This document shows, one piece after another, positions 34,770 through 43,941 of a stretch of 64,000 nt of DNA. The position numbers were made by a program, and so were the translations under genes. This DNA comes from Nitrincola alkalilacustris (GTDB taxonomy: Bacteria > Pseudomonadota > Gammaproteobacteria > Pseudomonadales > Balneatricaceae), in assembly GCF_008973755.1 (NCBI RefSeq), contig NZ_WBOM01000009.1, positions 62,001 through 126,000 on the forward strand. Reading direction: 5' to 3'. Below the pieces are notes generated by a model. The model was not told where the DNA came from. It saw only the letters and a list, made by a program, of their open reading frames with translations, and made no database searches. Each line of letters starts with the position of its first letter. Position 1 is the first letter of the stretch.

Positions 34770-36410
34770 CTACTGCGCCGCAACCTGTGGATAAATAAGG
34801 CTAAAATCACTTTCAAGACGGCTGATCAGTGAAGCATTGGTACCATAGATATCCGGCCTGACCTGCAACACACCAGCCTCATTCACCCAAACCGGCAGGT
34901 AAACCAGATAAACAGGTATTGGATCCGGCAGTGCAAGACGCCTGGTTCCGGGTCGCGCCAGCTCCTCTTCAACCGACACAGTGGAGCCAGTGGGGTCAAA
35001 CAGACGCTGCGACAGCTCCGCTATACCCTCGACACGGATACAGCCGGAGCTGAAAGCACGCAGAGGAAAACTGAACAGGTTACGCGCCGGCGTATCGTGC
35101 AGATAGATGCTGTAGGGGTTATCCATGCCGAACCGTATCTGCCCCAGACTGTTGTGAGGGCCAGGTGACTGACGCAGTCTGAATGGAAAGTTGTTGCGCC
35201 CGTATTGAGTCCAGTCGATCTCATGAGGATTTTGCGGCACCCATTGCCCATCTTCATAGCGCGAGACACTGATCTCTTTAGTGGCAAAGAAATTGGGATC
35301 AGCCCTCTGATCTGGCAGCATATCCTCAACAGCCAGACGACGCGGTACTGTCCAGTTGGGATGTATGATCAAATAGGTCAGATCTGATATAAACGAAGGA
35401 GTAGCACGACGCCGCTGCCCACTGATCACCTTCTGGCGCAGACTGACTTGCCCCTGCTCGTATAGCTCCAGCTCATATCCGGCACTGTTGACCAGAAGAT
35501 AACGCTCACCCAGAGATCTTGGTAGCCAGCGCCAGCGCTCAAGCGATGCACGTATCTCACTCGCTGTCTGCGCCGGAGACCGATTCAGCATCGCCCGCGT
35601 ATCGCGTCCGATTATGGCATCCACCTGCAGGCCGTGTCGTTGCTGGAAATGACGAACCGCCTTGGCCAACTCAGCATCAAACTCTGAATCCTGCAACGCC
35701 GACAGACTGTTCAGATCTGTTACCAGATCTCCTTCTCGCAGCAACTGGGCACGAATCTTTGGAATAACCTCATGCTGCTCCCCCTCTCTGAGCGTTGGAA
35801 ACTCAGGCAGAGGTTGCCAGTTACCCGCCAGTGCCAGCGCCCGATAGCGACGGTAAGCCTCCTGAAGACGAGCATAGTGTGGGTGAGTCGGTGTCAGGCT
35901 GGCCAGCAGCAACCGAGGAGAATCACCACGCGACAGGGCTGATATCAGGGCATCTGATGACAGCTCCGGACGGTTCATCAACCAGTGGCGGTCAAAGTCC
36001 CGGGGGTTGAGTTGCCCCCGCCCGAGATCTGTCGCCAGACGCACAAACAGATCGGTCAGCCATAGCTCTGCCAGAGCAGGCTGATCCTGATAGGAGGCGA
36101 TGATCTGATGAGGGGAGGAGTAGCGTGATGAATAGAGCCCATGGTCGGCAGCAGCAGTCACAGCCTCCTGCAACTCGTCGATGCGAGCTGAAAATGGCAT
36201 GCCTTGCTGGTCAAACCAGAGGGGCAGAAAGCCTGACTGCTGATAATGTGTTTGCAGATGCTGCAGATCGGAGTGCTGTACTTGCTGTATCGCAGTCAGC
36301 AGATCACCTTGCCCTTGAGATGGCCTTGCCTGCTCACTCTGTGCTGTCGTACACACAAGCCACAGCAGACTCACCACTCCCCATCTGGACAAACTTCGAA
36401 TTCGACTCAT
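34770..36410 (-). CDS. ldtD: L,D-transpeptidase LdtD (YcbB-like)
   Basis: A periplasmic enzyme forming 3-3 (mDAP-mDAP) peptidoglycan cross-links. The 546 residues begin with a signal peptide (about 1-25), then a scaffold domain, a peptidoglycan-binding domain (AVRHFQQRHGLQVDAIIGRDT, about 250-275) and the YkuD catalytic domain with HDTP and the nucleophile cysteine in SSGCIRVE. It is followed by mepK. It makes beta-lactam-tolerant cross-links and reinforces the wall under envelope stress. Confidence 0.92.
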   Translation of the reverse strand: MSRIRSLSRWGVVSLLWLVCTTAQSEQARPSQGQGDLLTAIQQVQHSDLQHLQTHYQQSGFLPLWFDQQGMPFSARIDELQEAVTAAADHGLYSSRYSSPHQIIASYQDQPALAELWLTDLFVRLATDLGRGQLNPRDFDRHWLMNRPELSSDALISALSRGDSPRLLLASLTPTHPHYARLQEAYRRYRALALAGNWQPLPEFPTLREGEQHEVIPKIRAQLLREGDLVTDLNSLSALQDSEFDAELAKAVRHFQQRHGLQVDAIIGRDTRAMLNRSPAQTASEIRASLERWRWLPRSLGERYLLVNSAGYELELYEQGQVSLRQKVISGQRRRATPSFISDLTYLIIHPNWTVPRRLAVEDMLPDQRADPNFFATKEISVSRYEDGQWVPQNPHEIDWTQYGRNNFPFRLRQSPGPHNSLGQIRFGMDNPYSIYLHDTPARNLFSFPLRAFSSGCIRVEGIAELSQRLFDPTGSTVSVEEELARPGTRRLALPDPIPVYLVYLPVWVNEAGVLQVRPDIYGTNASLISRLESDFSLIYPQVAAQ

Positions 36411-36555
36411 CCTTAACTCCGCTGTTGATCCAGTCGCTTAAAGCGCCACACTGAATATACACAACATCTGTACAGATCGTTCAGATGCCGTTATATCAGT
36501 ATCACTTCAAGTATAGACGGAAACGGCGGATATGGTTGGGACATAACCTTTCTGA

Positions 36556-38448
36556 TCAAGCCAGATCGGCCAGATTGCCCTTCTCTTCCAGCCAGGCCTT
36601 GCGGTCACCTGAGCGTTTCTTCGCCAGCAGCATATCCATCAGCTCCATGGTGTCGTCGGCATCATCCACCGTGAGCTGAACCAGACGCCGCGTATCCGGC
36701 GACATGGTGGTTTCGCGCAACTGCAGGGGGTTCATCTCACCCAGTCCCTTGAAGCGCTGAACATTGATTTTTGCCGTCTTGCGCTCAGCACGGATACGGT
36801 CGATGATCGCATCCCGCTCTTCATCATCCAGTGCATAGGCGACCTCCTTGCCAACATCGATACGATACAGCGGCGGCATCGCCACATAAACATGCCCTGC
36901 CTTGACCAGCGGCCGGAAATGCTGGATGAACAGGGCACACAACAGCGTAGCGATATGCAGCCCATCGGAATCGGCATCGGCAAGAATACAGACCTTGTTG
37001 TAACGCAAACCTTCAAGGTTATCCGAACCCGGATCAACACCGATTGCTACCGCTATATCATGGATCTCCTGAGAGGCCAGGATCTCACCGGAATCAACCT
37101 CCCAGGTGTTGAGAATCTTACCACGCAGCGGCATGATCGCCTGAAACTCGCGACTGCGCGCCTGCTTTGCAGAACCACCGGCTGAATCACCCTCCACCAG
37201 AAACAGCTCTGCCTGAGTGGCATCGGCACCTGAGCAGTCGGCCAGCTTACCCGGCAGGGCTGGCCCCTGAGTGACACGCTTGCGCACCACCTTCTTGTTG
37301 GTGCGCATACGCCTTTGCGCATTGCTGATCACCAGCTCAGCCAGTTTCTCGCCCTCCTCCACATGCTTGTTCAGCCACAGCGAGAAGGCATCCTTGACTG
37401 CACCGGAGATAAAGGCCGCTATGCCGCGAGAAGAGAGACGCTCCTTGGTCTGGCCGGAGAACTGGGCATCCCGCATCTTCGCTGACAGGATATAGCAGCA
37501 GCGCTCCCAGATATCATCCGGTGTCAGCTTGACCCCACGCGGCAGCAGGTTGCGGAACTCACAGAACTCACGCATCGCTTCCAGCAACCCGGTCCGAAGG
37601 CCATTCACATGTGTGCCACCGAGCGCGGTCGGGATCAGGTTCACATAGCTCTCGGCCGTGATATCGCCCCCCTCGACCAGCCACTGCACGGCACACTCAA
37701 CAGCATCCTCCTGACCTTCCAGCACACAGGTGAATGGCTCCTCAGGCAAGGTATCAAACACCTGAGTGGTGCCTTTCAGATAGGCTGACAGCCCTTCCTC
37801 ATACAGCCACTCCTCCTTTTCAGGCTTGCCTGATGAGCGGTCGGTGAAGGTGATCTTCAGGCCGGGACAGAGTACTGCCTTGGCGCGCAAAATATGCTTC
37901 AGCCGCCCGACATGGAATTTCGGCGTATCAAAGTATTTCGGATCAGGAGAGAAGCGTACTGTCGTGCCGGTATTGCGCTTGCCGCAGGTATCAATGATTT
38001 CAAGATCAGATACCTTTTCGCCATCGGCAAAACCGATGCGATAGATATTGCCGTCACGTCTGATCTGCACTTCGAGCAGTTTCGACAGGGCATTGACCAC
38101 CGACACGCCAACCCCGTGCAAACCACCCGAGAAGGTATAGTTATCGTTATTGAACTTGCCACCGGCATGCAGCCGGGTCAGGATCAGCTCAACCCCGCTG
38201 ACACCCTCTTCCGCATGGATATCCACCGGCATCCCTCGTCCATCATCACTGACCGTGAGCGAGCTGTCTTCATGCAGAATCACATCTATCTGCCGGGCAT
38301 GCCCTGCCAGCGCCTCATCCACGGAGTTATCGATCACTTCCTGAGCCAGATGGTTCGGCCGGTCGGTTTCGGTATACATTCCGGGGCGGCGCTTGACTGG
38401 GTCGAGGCCGCTGAGGACCTCTATCGCGTCGGCATTATATTGCTTCAT
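36556..38448 (-). CDS. parE: DNA topoisomerase IV subunit B
   Basis: The ATPase subunit of topoisomerase IV, which decatenates daughter chromosomes with ParC. The 630 residues match ParE: GHKL ATPase (EVIDNSVDEALAGHA, DDGRGMPVD), transducer domain, TOPRIM metal site (EGDSAGGSAKQ, DADSDG) and the C-terminal GLGEMNPLQLRETTM. The N-terminal MKQYNADAIEVLSGLDPVKRRPGMY split by species norms fits ParE rather than GyrB. Its start overlaps yqiA by 14 bases; it ends the nudF-yqiB-cpdA-yqiA-parE operon. Confidence 0.97.
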   Translation of the reverse strand: MKQYNADAIEVLSGLDPVKRRPGMYTETDRPNHLAQEVIDNSVDEALAGHARQIDVILHEDSSLTVSDDGRGMPVDIHAEEGVSGVELILTRLHAGGKFNNDNYTFSGGLHGVGVSVVNALSKLLEVQIRRDGNIYRIGFADGEKVSDLEIIDTCGKRNTGTTVRFSPDPKYFDTPKFHVGRLKHILRAKAVLCPGLKITFTDRSSGKPEKEEWLYEEGLSAYLKGTTQVFDTLPEEPFTCVLEGQEDAVECAVQWLVEGGDITAESYVNLIPTALGGTHVNGLRTGLLEAMREFCEFRNLLPRGVKLTPDDIWERCCYILSAKMRDAQFSGQTKERLSSRGIAAFISGAVKDAFSLWLNKHVEEGEKLAELVISNAQRRMRTNKKVVRKRVTQGPALPGKLADCSGADATQAELFLVEGDSAGGSAKQARSREFQAIMPLRGKILNTWEVDSGEILASQEIHDIAVAIGVDPGSDNLEGLRYNKVCILADADSDGLHIATLLCALFIQHFRPLVKAGHVYVAMPPLYRIDVGKEVAYALDDEERDAIIDRIRAERKTAKINVQRFKGLGEMNPLQLRETTMSPDTRRLVQLTVDDADDTMELMDMLLAKKRSGDRKAWLEEKGNLADLA

Positions 38449-39088
38449 CAGCTCTGTTTTCCTGTTCAGGCGTTACAACGGGTAAGGGTGTTGCTGGCGG
38501 AAGGTCGATCCGCCCTTCGGCAAAGGCATAGATAGCCGGAATCAGTTTTTCAAACTGCTCAAAACCATGACTGCCACCTTCCTGCACAAACTGAGTGCAA
38601 GCGGCATATTTATTTACAGCGTCCCGATAATCAAGTGTTTCATCGGCAGTCTGTACCAACAGCAGATAGCGCGAAGGGTCCTGTATCTGCTGTGTATCCA
38701 GCGCCTGCAACTGTAACAGATGTTCGCGGGTAAGATGATAGCGCTCGTGGTTGTAGAGGTTTTCATTTTCGCCCAGCCACGCCTCCAGCAAACGATAGGG
38801 GGCAACGGCAGGGTTGACCAGCACGGCTCTCAGATCCGGCTGACTCTCTACCAACCAGTTGGCGTAGTAACCACCCAGAGAGCTGCCGATCAGCGTCACG
38901 GGGCGTGTCGATTGCGCCACCAACTGCTTCAATTGCTCCATCGCCTGAGCTGGCCAGTGCGACAGCTCAGGCACCTGCAACTGATCCGCCAGACCGAGCC
39001 TGAGCATATCGGCCTGAAGCAATCTCGCCTTCCAGGACTGGGGCGAGCTGTTAAAGCCATGAATATAGATCAGATTCGAGGTCAGCAT
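38435..39088 (-). CDS. yqiA: YqiA-family esterase
   Basis: A 217-residue cytoplasmic alpha/beta hydrolase. Seen: YIHGFNSSPQSWKA at the N-terminus, nucleophile serine in LIGSSLGGYYANWL, acid in QTADETLDY and histidine in EGGSHGFEQF. E. coli YqiA hydrolyses short acyl-CoA and p-nitrophenyl esters. I chose the ATG at 39088 (GGAGAAAGG directly before it); the frame is open 39 codons further but without family similarity. It overlaps parE by 14 bases. Confidence 0.93.
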   Translation of the reverse strand: MLTSNLIYIHGFNSSPQSWKARLLQADMLRLGLADQLQVPELSHWPAQAMEQLKQLVAQSTRPVTLIGSSLGGYYANWLVESQPDLRAVLVNPAVAPYRLLEAWLGENENLYNHERYHLTREHLLQLQALDTQQIQDPSRYLLLVQTADETLDYRDAVNKYAACTQFVQEGGSHGFEQFEKLIPAIYAFAEGRIDLPPATPLPVVTPEQENRADEAI

Positions 39089-39101
39089 CCTTTCTCCAGT
39101 T

Positions 39102-39875
39102 TTACGATTCGAATATATCCTGAACACGCTCAAGATGAGCCACAATCTGCCCGTCTGGGTGCAGCTCATACCAACGATAGCCGGGCAGACCGACCTGAGG
39201 ATCATCCTCTGTGGTCACCGTCAGCACCCCCGGTTTGAACTGCACGGCTGTCGAGGGTGCAGACCACATGTTGATACCGGCATATTGCAGCTCCAACGCC
39301 TGATGCACATGACCGCAGAGCACACCTTTGACCTGAGAGTGAGGCTTTACTCGACTCCAGAACTCATCTGCATTTGCCAGCATGATCTGATCCTGCCAGG
39401 GAGTCCCGGTCGGCAATGGATTGTGGTGCATGGCGATCAGGGTAGGGGCATCCGTATGCTTTGATAAAGAGCTTTCCAGCCACTCCAGAGAATCCGGTGA
39501 AATCGATCCACTGCCTTTGCCATCCGGTAGATGGTTCGAATCCAGCAACAGCAGCCGCCAGCGACCAAGACGCAGTTCAGACTGTTTCAGCACCGAGATG
39601 TCAAAGCGATCCATCTGCTCACTGTTGTCATGATTGCCTGCCACCCAGCAACGCACGCCAGGCAGGGGCTGAATCGTCTGCAGCAAACGCTCATAAGCGG
39701 AGAGCTCACCATGGTGTACCAGATCTCCACTGAGCAGCACTGCATCAAAGGAGATGCCCAACGAGAGCGCATGCGCGACCACTCGCTTCAGGAGAAGCTC
39801 ACTGTCGCGCTCATAATAATGACCGCCGGGCTCCGGCGATATATGGCAATCACTTATCTGGAGTAAATAGCGCAT
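39102..39875 (-). CDS. cpdA: 3',5'-cyclic-AMP phosphodiesterase CpdA
   Basis: A calcineurin-like metallophosphoesterase that hydrolyses cAMP and so tunes CRP-type regulation. The 257 residues show all metal motifs: D9-x-H11 in QISDCH, GDLVHHG, GNHDN, MHHNPLP and GHVHQ. It lies two bases after yqiB and 13 bases before yqiA, in the conserved parE operon. Confidence 0.94.
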   Translation of the reverse strand: MRYLLQISDCHISPEPGGHYYERDSELLLKRVVAHALSLGISFDAVLLSGDLVHHGELSAYERLLQTIQPLPGVRCWVAGNHDNSEQMDRFDISVLKQSELRLGRWRLLLLDSNHLPDGKGSGSISPDSLEWLESSLSKHTDAPTLIAMHHNPLPTGTPWQDQIMLANADEFWSRVKPHSQVKGVLCGHVHQALELQYAGINMWSAPSTAVQFKPGVLTVTTEDDPQVGLPGYRWYELHPDGQIVAHLERVQDIFES

Positions 39876-39877
39876 AG

Positions 39878-40321
39878 TCAGTCAGCCAGAACGGGTTCCA
39901 TTTCGAATCCATGATCAAGACACAGATTCAACCACTCGCCAAGATACTGATTCAGCTGCTGTTTTTCATCAGGCTGATGCATCTCGCCATTGGGGTAGGG
40001 GTAAACACCGCTGAGTTGGCGACGACGCTTGAGGCAGATCACTTCTGCCATGCGCGCATCATGATACAGGCGCACGATCAGTTGCGGTGCCTCAAGCCAT
40101 CGTGAATCCGATTCATGCACATAGGACAGCAGCAGCGTGCTGGTATATCTGAAGCGTTCATCTATCTCTATGCGGACAACAGCCTGTTGCTGCACTATAC
40201 CCACCCTGAACTCGCGCTCATCACAGGATTCAAAATCCGGCAGCAGTTTCATGATTCTGGCATAGTTGATCTGACACTGGGCCATCTGCCTGGTCAGGTC
40301 CGGAACATATTTACGCTTCAT
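39878..40321 (-). CDS. yqiB: YqiB family protein (DUF1249)
   Basis: A 147-residue cytoplasmic protein of the DUF1249 family, always found between nudF and cpdA in gammaproteobacteria. Seen: the basic start KRKYVPDLTRQMAQCQINY, VHESDSRWLEAPQLIVRLYHDARMAEV split around the centre, and YPYPN. Its function is not established; conserved linkage suggests a role related to nucleotide or cAMP turnover. It overlaps nudF by 11 bases. Confidence 0.9.
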   Translation of the reverse strand: MKRKYVPDLTRQMAQCQINYARIMKLLPDFESCDEREFRVGIVQQQAVVRIEIDERFRYTSTLLLSYVHESDSRWLEAPQLIVRLYHDARMAEVICLKRRRQLSGVYPYPNGEMHQPDEKQQLNQYLGEWLNLCLDHGFEMEPVLAD

Positions 40322-40967
40322 CGATTCTCCGCATCAGGGCTGCCCCTTCAGCCAGCACCTCATCGTGCCTGAGCTGAAGCCATTGCAGTGCAATAATGGC
40401 TGCCGCATTGTTGATCACACCTGTATTGACCAGTTCAAATGCCTGTTCGGCACTGAGCAGGTGGACCTTGATATCTTCTCCCTCTCCAGCCAGACCATGA
40501 ATCCCCTCAGCTTTGGAGCCATCAACATAGCCACACAGCAGATCCAGCCATTCATCACATCCACCGGGACTCGGCAGATAACGGGTTATATTTATAAGAT
40601 GATGCACTTCAAGCCCTGCTTCTTCAAGCGTTTCCCGTTTAGCAACCTCTTCGGGTGTCTCGCCTGGCTCGATGATACCGGCCACCAACTCCAGCAACCA
40701 GGGCCCGGCTGGCGCTTTCAGTGCACCCACTCTGAACTGTTCTATTAATACGACAGCATCCTGGAGCGGATCAAACAGCAGCACGGCTGCTGCATCCCCT
40801 CTGCGAAGCAGTTCGCGTTGGACGCTGATCTCACCGCCGCGAAAACAGGCATGCGTCAGCTTCAGACTATGGATATTCAGGAAGCCCTTGTAGGTCTGGC
40901 TATCCTGATCTGTGTGGAAGTCATCAGGACCAAAAGAGGGTTGCCAGCCAGCAGTCGTATTCTTCAC
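40311..40967 (-). CDS. nudF: ADP-ribose diphosphatase NudF
   Basis: A Nudix hydrolase that splits ADP-ribose into AMP and ribose 5-phosphate. The 218 residues carry the full Nudix box, GIIEPGETPEEVAKRETLEE followed by AGL, and the ADPRase-specific proline downstream (RYLPSPGGCDEWLDLL). It is the first gene of the nudF-yqiB-cpdA-yqiA-parE operon. Confidence 0.95.
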   Translation of the reverse strand: MKNTTAGWQPSFGPDDFHTDQDSQTYKGFLNIHSLKLTHACFRGGEISVQRELLRRGDAAAVLLFDPLQDAVVLIEQFRVGALKAPAGPWLLELVAGIIEPGETPEEVAKRETLEEAGLEVHHLINITRYLPSPGGCDEWLDLLCGYVDGSKAEGIHGLAGEGEDIKVHLLSAEQAFELVNTGVINNAAAIIALQWLQLRHDEVLAEGAALMRRIDEA

Positions 40968-41024
40968 ATCTATACCTTTTCAAAACCTCATGGTGATCAA
41001 TGGCCCGGGGAAACAGGGCTATCA

Positions 41025-41058
41025 AGCAAAAATGCCGGACTGTCGCCAGCCCGGCATT
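41025..41058 (-). terminator. Terminator of the TbpB-like lipoprotein gene
   Basis: AATGCCGG (41031-41038) and CCGGCATT (41051-41058) form an 8-bp stem. On the minus strand the stem runs into TTTTT. It lies 70 bases past the lipoprotein stop and insulates it from nudF. Confidence 0.75.
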
Positions 41059-41127
41059 CGGGTGTACCTCAGATCGCATCAGACAAAGCTCTGTGCGATC
41101 AAGCCCTGTGCGACCAAAGCAGTAGGG

Positions 41128-42366
41128 CTATTCCTTTTTACCGCCAAAGCTGCCGAAGAAATGCCGCTCTGTTTCGAAAGGATCCGGGTTCGTCAAACCA
41201 AAGACACCACCGATTTCGTCAGCGGCAGGACCAAAGAAGCGACCATCAATATTACCGCGCAGGAAGTCAGGATTATTGATTGTATAAACCTCTCCTCCCA
41301 GGTCGCTGCCATTGATTGTCAGCTCCCCGCGCAAATCCAGCATCGGAGCATAGATGAAACCTGGCAACTGAACCCCCATATTCAGGTAATAATCATCAAG
41401 GCTCAATCCATCTACCATGATGGTATCAGTGGTGGTCAGTTTGATATTGCCGGTCAGGAAGTTGGCTTCTGCCTCCATATTGGCCAGTGTTCGCCAGTAC
41501 TGCCCTAGATCTGGGTTGTTAGATGGCACAAGATACTGCCCAACCGCTGTTCCACGGTAGTTCCAGCGCCCCGTTGTCGGCATATTCTCGGGCAGAGTGG
41601 TATTGCCCACGATAAACGTACCCATGACTCCGATAGTCTCACGCTCAGGGCCAACTACATCACTCCAGCTTCCCAACGTCAGATAATCGTAGGCGGTTTC
41701 ACCCATCGGCTGTTTGGTGCTGCTATTCACTCCAGGGAGCTTGTTGAGCAGAACCAGCTCGGTACGATGTTCGGCTATCTCATCATTGTAGATGACGCGC
41801 ACACCACCATTAATCTCTTCAAAAACCTCGATCATGGGGTTGGAGCGATCAAGTATCAACTGATTGCCTATGCGTGAAGCATTCTCCGAGTTCAACTCGA
41901 TGCGCGTGATCTGACCACTGCTGTCGCGCACGACATTGAAGTCTGCCAGCGTATCAAACACCAGGTTACTTCCGTAAGGAATTGGTGGTACGGGCTCAGG
42001 TTCCGGCTCGGGTTCAGGTTCGGGCTCTGGATCATCAGGGTCCGGCTCTGGTGGTTCTGGAGAAAAATCAGGATCGTCTGGATCGGGTTCCGGCTCTGGC
42101 TCAGGCTCTGGCTCAGGTTCGGGCTGAACCACGGTCAGATCCATCACCAGCGAATAGGAGTTACCTTTGCGTACTGTTCCACTCTGGGAAGGAACTTCAA
42201 TATCCGGGGCGATCACAGGATCCTGATTAGCAGGCGGCTGTGACGGCGTACCGGGAGACGGAAAGGATGGAATGGTATTGCTCGAACCACCTCCTCCACA
42301 ACCTGCCAGCATCAACGTGGCAACAGTCAGAGCAGTCAGTTGAAAGGGTGCACGGAAAGGCTTCAT
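41128..42366 (-). CDS. TbpB-like surface lipoprotein, probable Slam substrate
   Basis: A 412-residue lipoprotein precursor with lipobox LMLAGC (Cys23) and a Gly/Ser/Pro-rich tether. An unusual linker of alternating Pro-Glu/Asp (residues 81-130) follows, then about 280 residues of beta-rich sequence. The C-terminal GRFFGPAADEIGGVFGL resembles the closing strands of the eight-stranded barrel of transferrin-binding protein B and related Slam-dependent lipoproteins (GxFxGP...E.GG.F). Such proteins are displayed on the outer surface to capture host or environmental ligands. The divergent neighbour is a Slam translocator, supporting a substrate-translocator pair. No TonB-dependent receptor is adjacent, so the ligand is unknown. 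Confidence 0.83.
   Translation of the reverse strand: MKPFRAPFQLTALTVATLMLAGCGGGGSSNTIPSFPSPGTPSQPPANQDPVIAPDIEVPSQSGTVRKGNSYSLVMDLTVVQPEPEPEPEPEPEPDPDDPDFSPEPPEPDPDDPEPEPEPEPEPEPVPPIPYGSNLVFDTLADFNVVRDSSGQITRIELNSENASRIGNQLILDRSNPMIEVFEEINGGVRVIYNDEIAEHRTELVLLNKLPGVNSSTKQPMGETAYDYLTLGSWSDVVGPERETIGVMGTFIVGNTTLPENMPTTGRWNYRGTAVGQYLVPSNNPDLGQYWRTLANMEAEANFLTGNIKLTTTDTIMVDGLSLDDYYLNMGVQLPGFIYAPMLDLRGELTINGSDLGGEVYTINNPDFLRGNIDGRFFGPAADEIGGVFGLTNPDPFETERHFFGSFGGKKE
41977..42126 (-). repeat. Pro-Glu/Asp repeat tract in the lipoprotein gene
   Basis: About 50 codons encode mainly PE dipeptides with two PDPDDP interruptions, in two blocks separated by FSPEP. The DNA is a degenerate 6-base repeat (GGTTCC/GGCTCT types), prone to slippage. 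In the protein it forms a stiff, strongly acidic stalk between the lipid anchor and the barrel. Confidence 0.9.
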
Positions 42367-42534
42367 TCACATTCTCCATGTTGAGTCAGCTCCCGGCTTG
42401 ATCGCTGATGAAACCACCATCAGACGATCTCTACCGCAGCATAGGACTCTGATACTAAAGCCAATACAGACTGTAATGCAATATCAGCCATGAACTTTAC
42501 CACACTGAAAGTCGGAAGGATTTACACCAGAGAC

Positions 42535-42563
42535 TTGGCGTAATGCCTGCCGACTGCTAGTCT
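42535..42563 (+). promoter_or_regulatory. Possible sigma-70 promoter for the Slam gene
   Basis: TTGGCG (42535-42540) and TAGTCT (42558-42563) are 17 bases apart, about 70 bases before the GTG start. The match is moderate. I see no convincing Fur box in the 265-base divergent region. Confidence 0.35.
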
Positions 42564-42631
42564 GCGCAGGACAAGCAACAGGCAATCCCCAGATTAACCT
42601 GTCTTCACCCTTTCCAGCATAGGTCAACCGA

Positions 42632-43924
42632 GTGAAAAAAACAGTACTCATTCTGCTCCTGCTGATTGCCGTTGTTTCAACCACATCCACCGCAACCGCT
42701 CGAGCCGATAGCCTGCAGGCTGCTCTTGCTCACGCTGATATCCTGTTCAGAGCCTCGGAGCATGAGGCTGTGATCGAGTTTCTGCAGCCATATCGACAAA
42801 TGGCCGAGCCTCCACTGGAAGTGCTGTTCATCCTCGGTATGAGTTACATGCAACAGGAAAGGCATGTGCTGGCGGCCGATGAGTTTCGTTTGATGCTGGC
42901 TCGCGATCCATCGCTGCTCCGCCCAAGGCTTGAGCTGGCACTGGCCCTGCAGCGCAACGGTGATCTACAGGCGGCACGCTACCACTATGAACAGGTGCTG
43001 GCTGCAGAACTGCCTGTTGGCGCACAGCGCAATATCTATCAACAGTTATCTCAGATCCGTGAGCGTGAACCTACTCTGCGCCTGAATCTGGAGCTGACTT
43101 CAGACACCAACCCGACACAGTCGACCAGCAGTGATGTAATATATATCGGTGGTTTGCCTTTCATTCGCAATGACCAGAATCAGGCTGAAACTGTCTGGGG
43201 GGTTGCCGGCTCTGCCGATCTGCACCTGCCACTTCCCAGCAATCCAGACTGGTTTGCCCGTCTGTATGGCAGCTTTCAGGATTATCCCGGCCGCGCGCTT
43301 GATGCTCAATATGTGCAGGCCAGCGCCGGACGGCGCGCGCAGTTCGGTGCCTATAATCTGAGTGCGGAAGCCGGTGCACACATCACCTATTATGAACATC
43401 GCAGGCAGCGCCAGGGAGTTCTGGTCCGCGGGACGCTGTTCACCCGCCCCAGCCGATCACTCGCGCTGTCGGGGGATCTGGAAATACGCAGCTATCACTA
43501 TCCAGAGCTTGGCTATCTGGATGGACACCAGAGCACCGCAACGGCTCGCGTTATCCGTATTGCCACCCCGACACAACGCTGGGACCTCTCTTTCAGCCTG
43601 TCCCATTATGACGCCAGCTCAAAACCATCAAGCTACCTGCAGCCCGGCATCAACCTGCGTTATCTGCATGAGTGGACAGGTGGCTGGATTACAGGTGTGC
43701 GTGTTCAGGGACGCTTCAGCGAACATGAGGCCCCTGATCCTTTTTTTCGACAGACACGTCGTGATGTAGAGGGCCGGCTTGAGCTGGACCTTTTGAATCG
43801 CCGCATTGACTGGCAGGGATTTTCGCCACAGATGCTGTTCGGCTATACCCGACGCGAGTCCAACCTGACACTCTACTCCTATGACCGTTTCTATGCCCGC
43901 ATCGGGCTGACCTCTGAATTCTAG
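42632..43924 (+). CDS. Slam-type outer-membrane lipoprotein translocator (type XI secretion)
   Basis: A 430-residue outer-membrane protein. The signal peptide (about 1-25) is followed by an N-terminal TPR-like periplasmic domain (about 28-150, with LFILGMSYMQQERHVLAADE and PSLLRPRLELALALQRNGD) and a C-terminal 14-stranded-type barrel (DUF560, about 155-430) rich in alternating aromatic strands and ending in phenylalanine (LTSEF). This is the Slam architecture, which moves lipoproteins such as TbpB or HpuA across the outer membrane. It starts with GTG (AGG eight bases upstream) and is divergent from a TbpB-like lipoprotein gene. Confidence 0.87.
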   Translation: MKKTVLILLLLIAVVSTTSTATARADSLQAALAHADILFRASEHEAVIEFLQPYRQMAEPPLEVLFILGMSYMQQERHVLAADEFRLMLARDPSLLRPRLELALALQRNGDLQAARYHYEQVLAAELPVGAQRNIYQQLSQIREREPTLRLNLELTSDTNPTQSTSSDVIYIGGLPFIRNDQNQAETVWGVAGSADLHLPLPSNPDWFARLYGSFQDYPGRALDAQYVQASAGRRAQFGAYNLSAEAGAHITYYEHRRQRQGVLVRGTLFTRPSRSLALSGDLEIRSYHYPELGYLDGHQSTATARVIRIATPTQRWDLSFSLSHYDASSKPSSYLQPGINLRYLHEWTGGWITGVRVQGRFSEHEAPDPFFRQTRRDVEGRLELDLLNRRIDWQGFSPQMLFGYTRRESNLTLYSYDRFYARIGLTSEF

Positions 43925-43941
43925 GAGGCTATCGGACTGTA

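Noticed and set aside
41982-42230. Plus-strand frame with repeated VRA/QAL units
   Set aside because: Simply the antisense of the Pro-Glu repeat tract in the lipoprotein gene.
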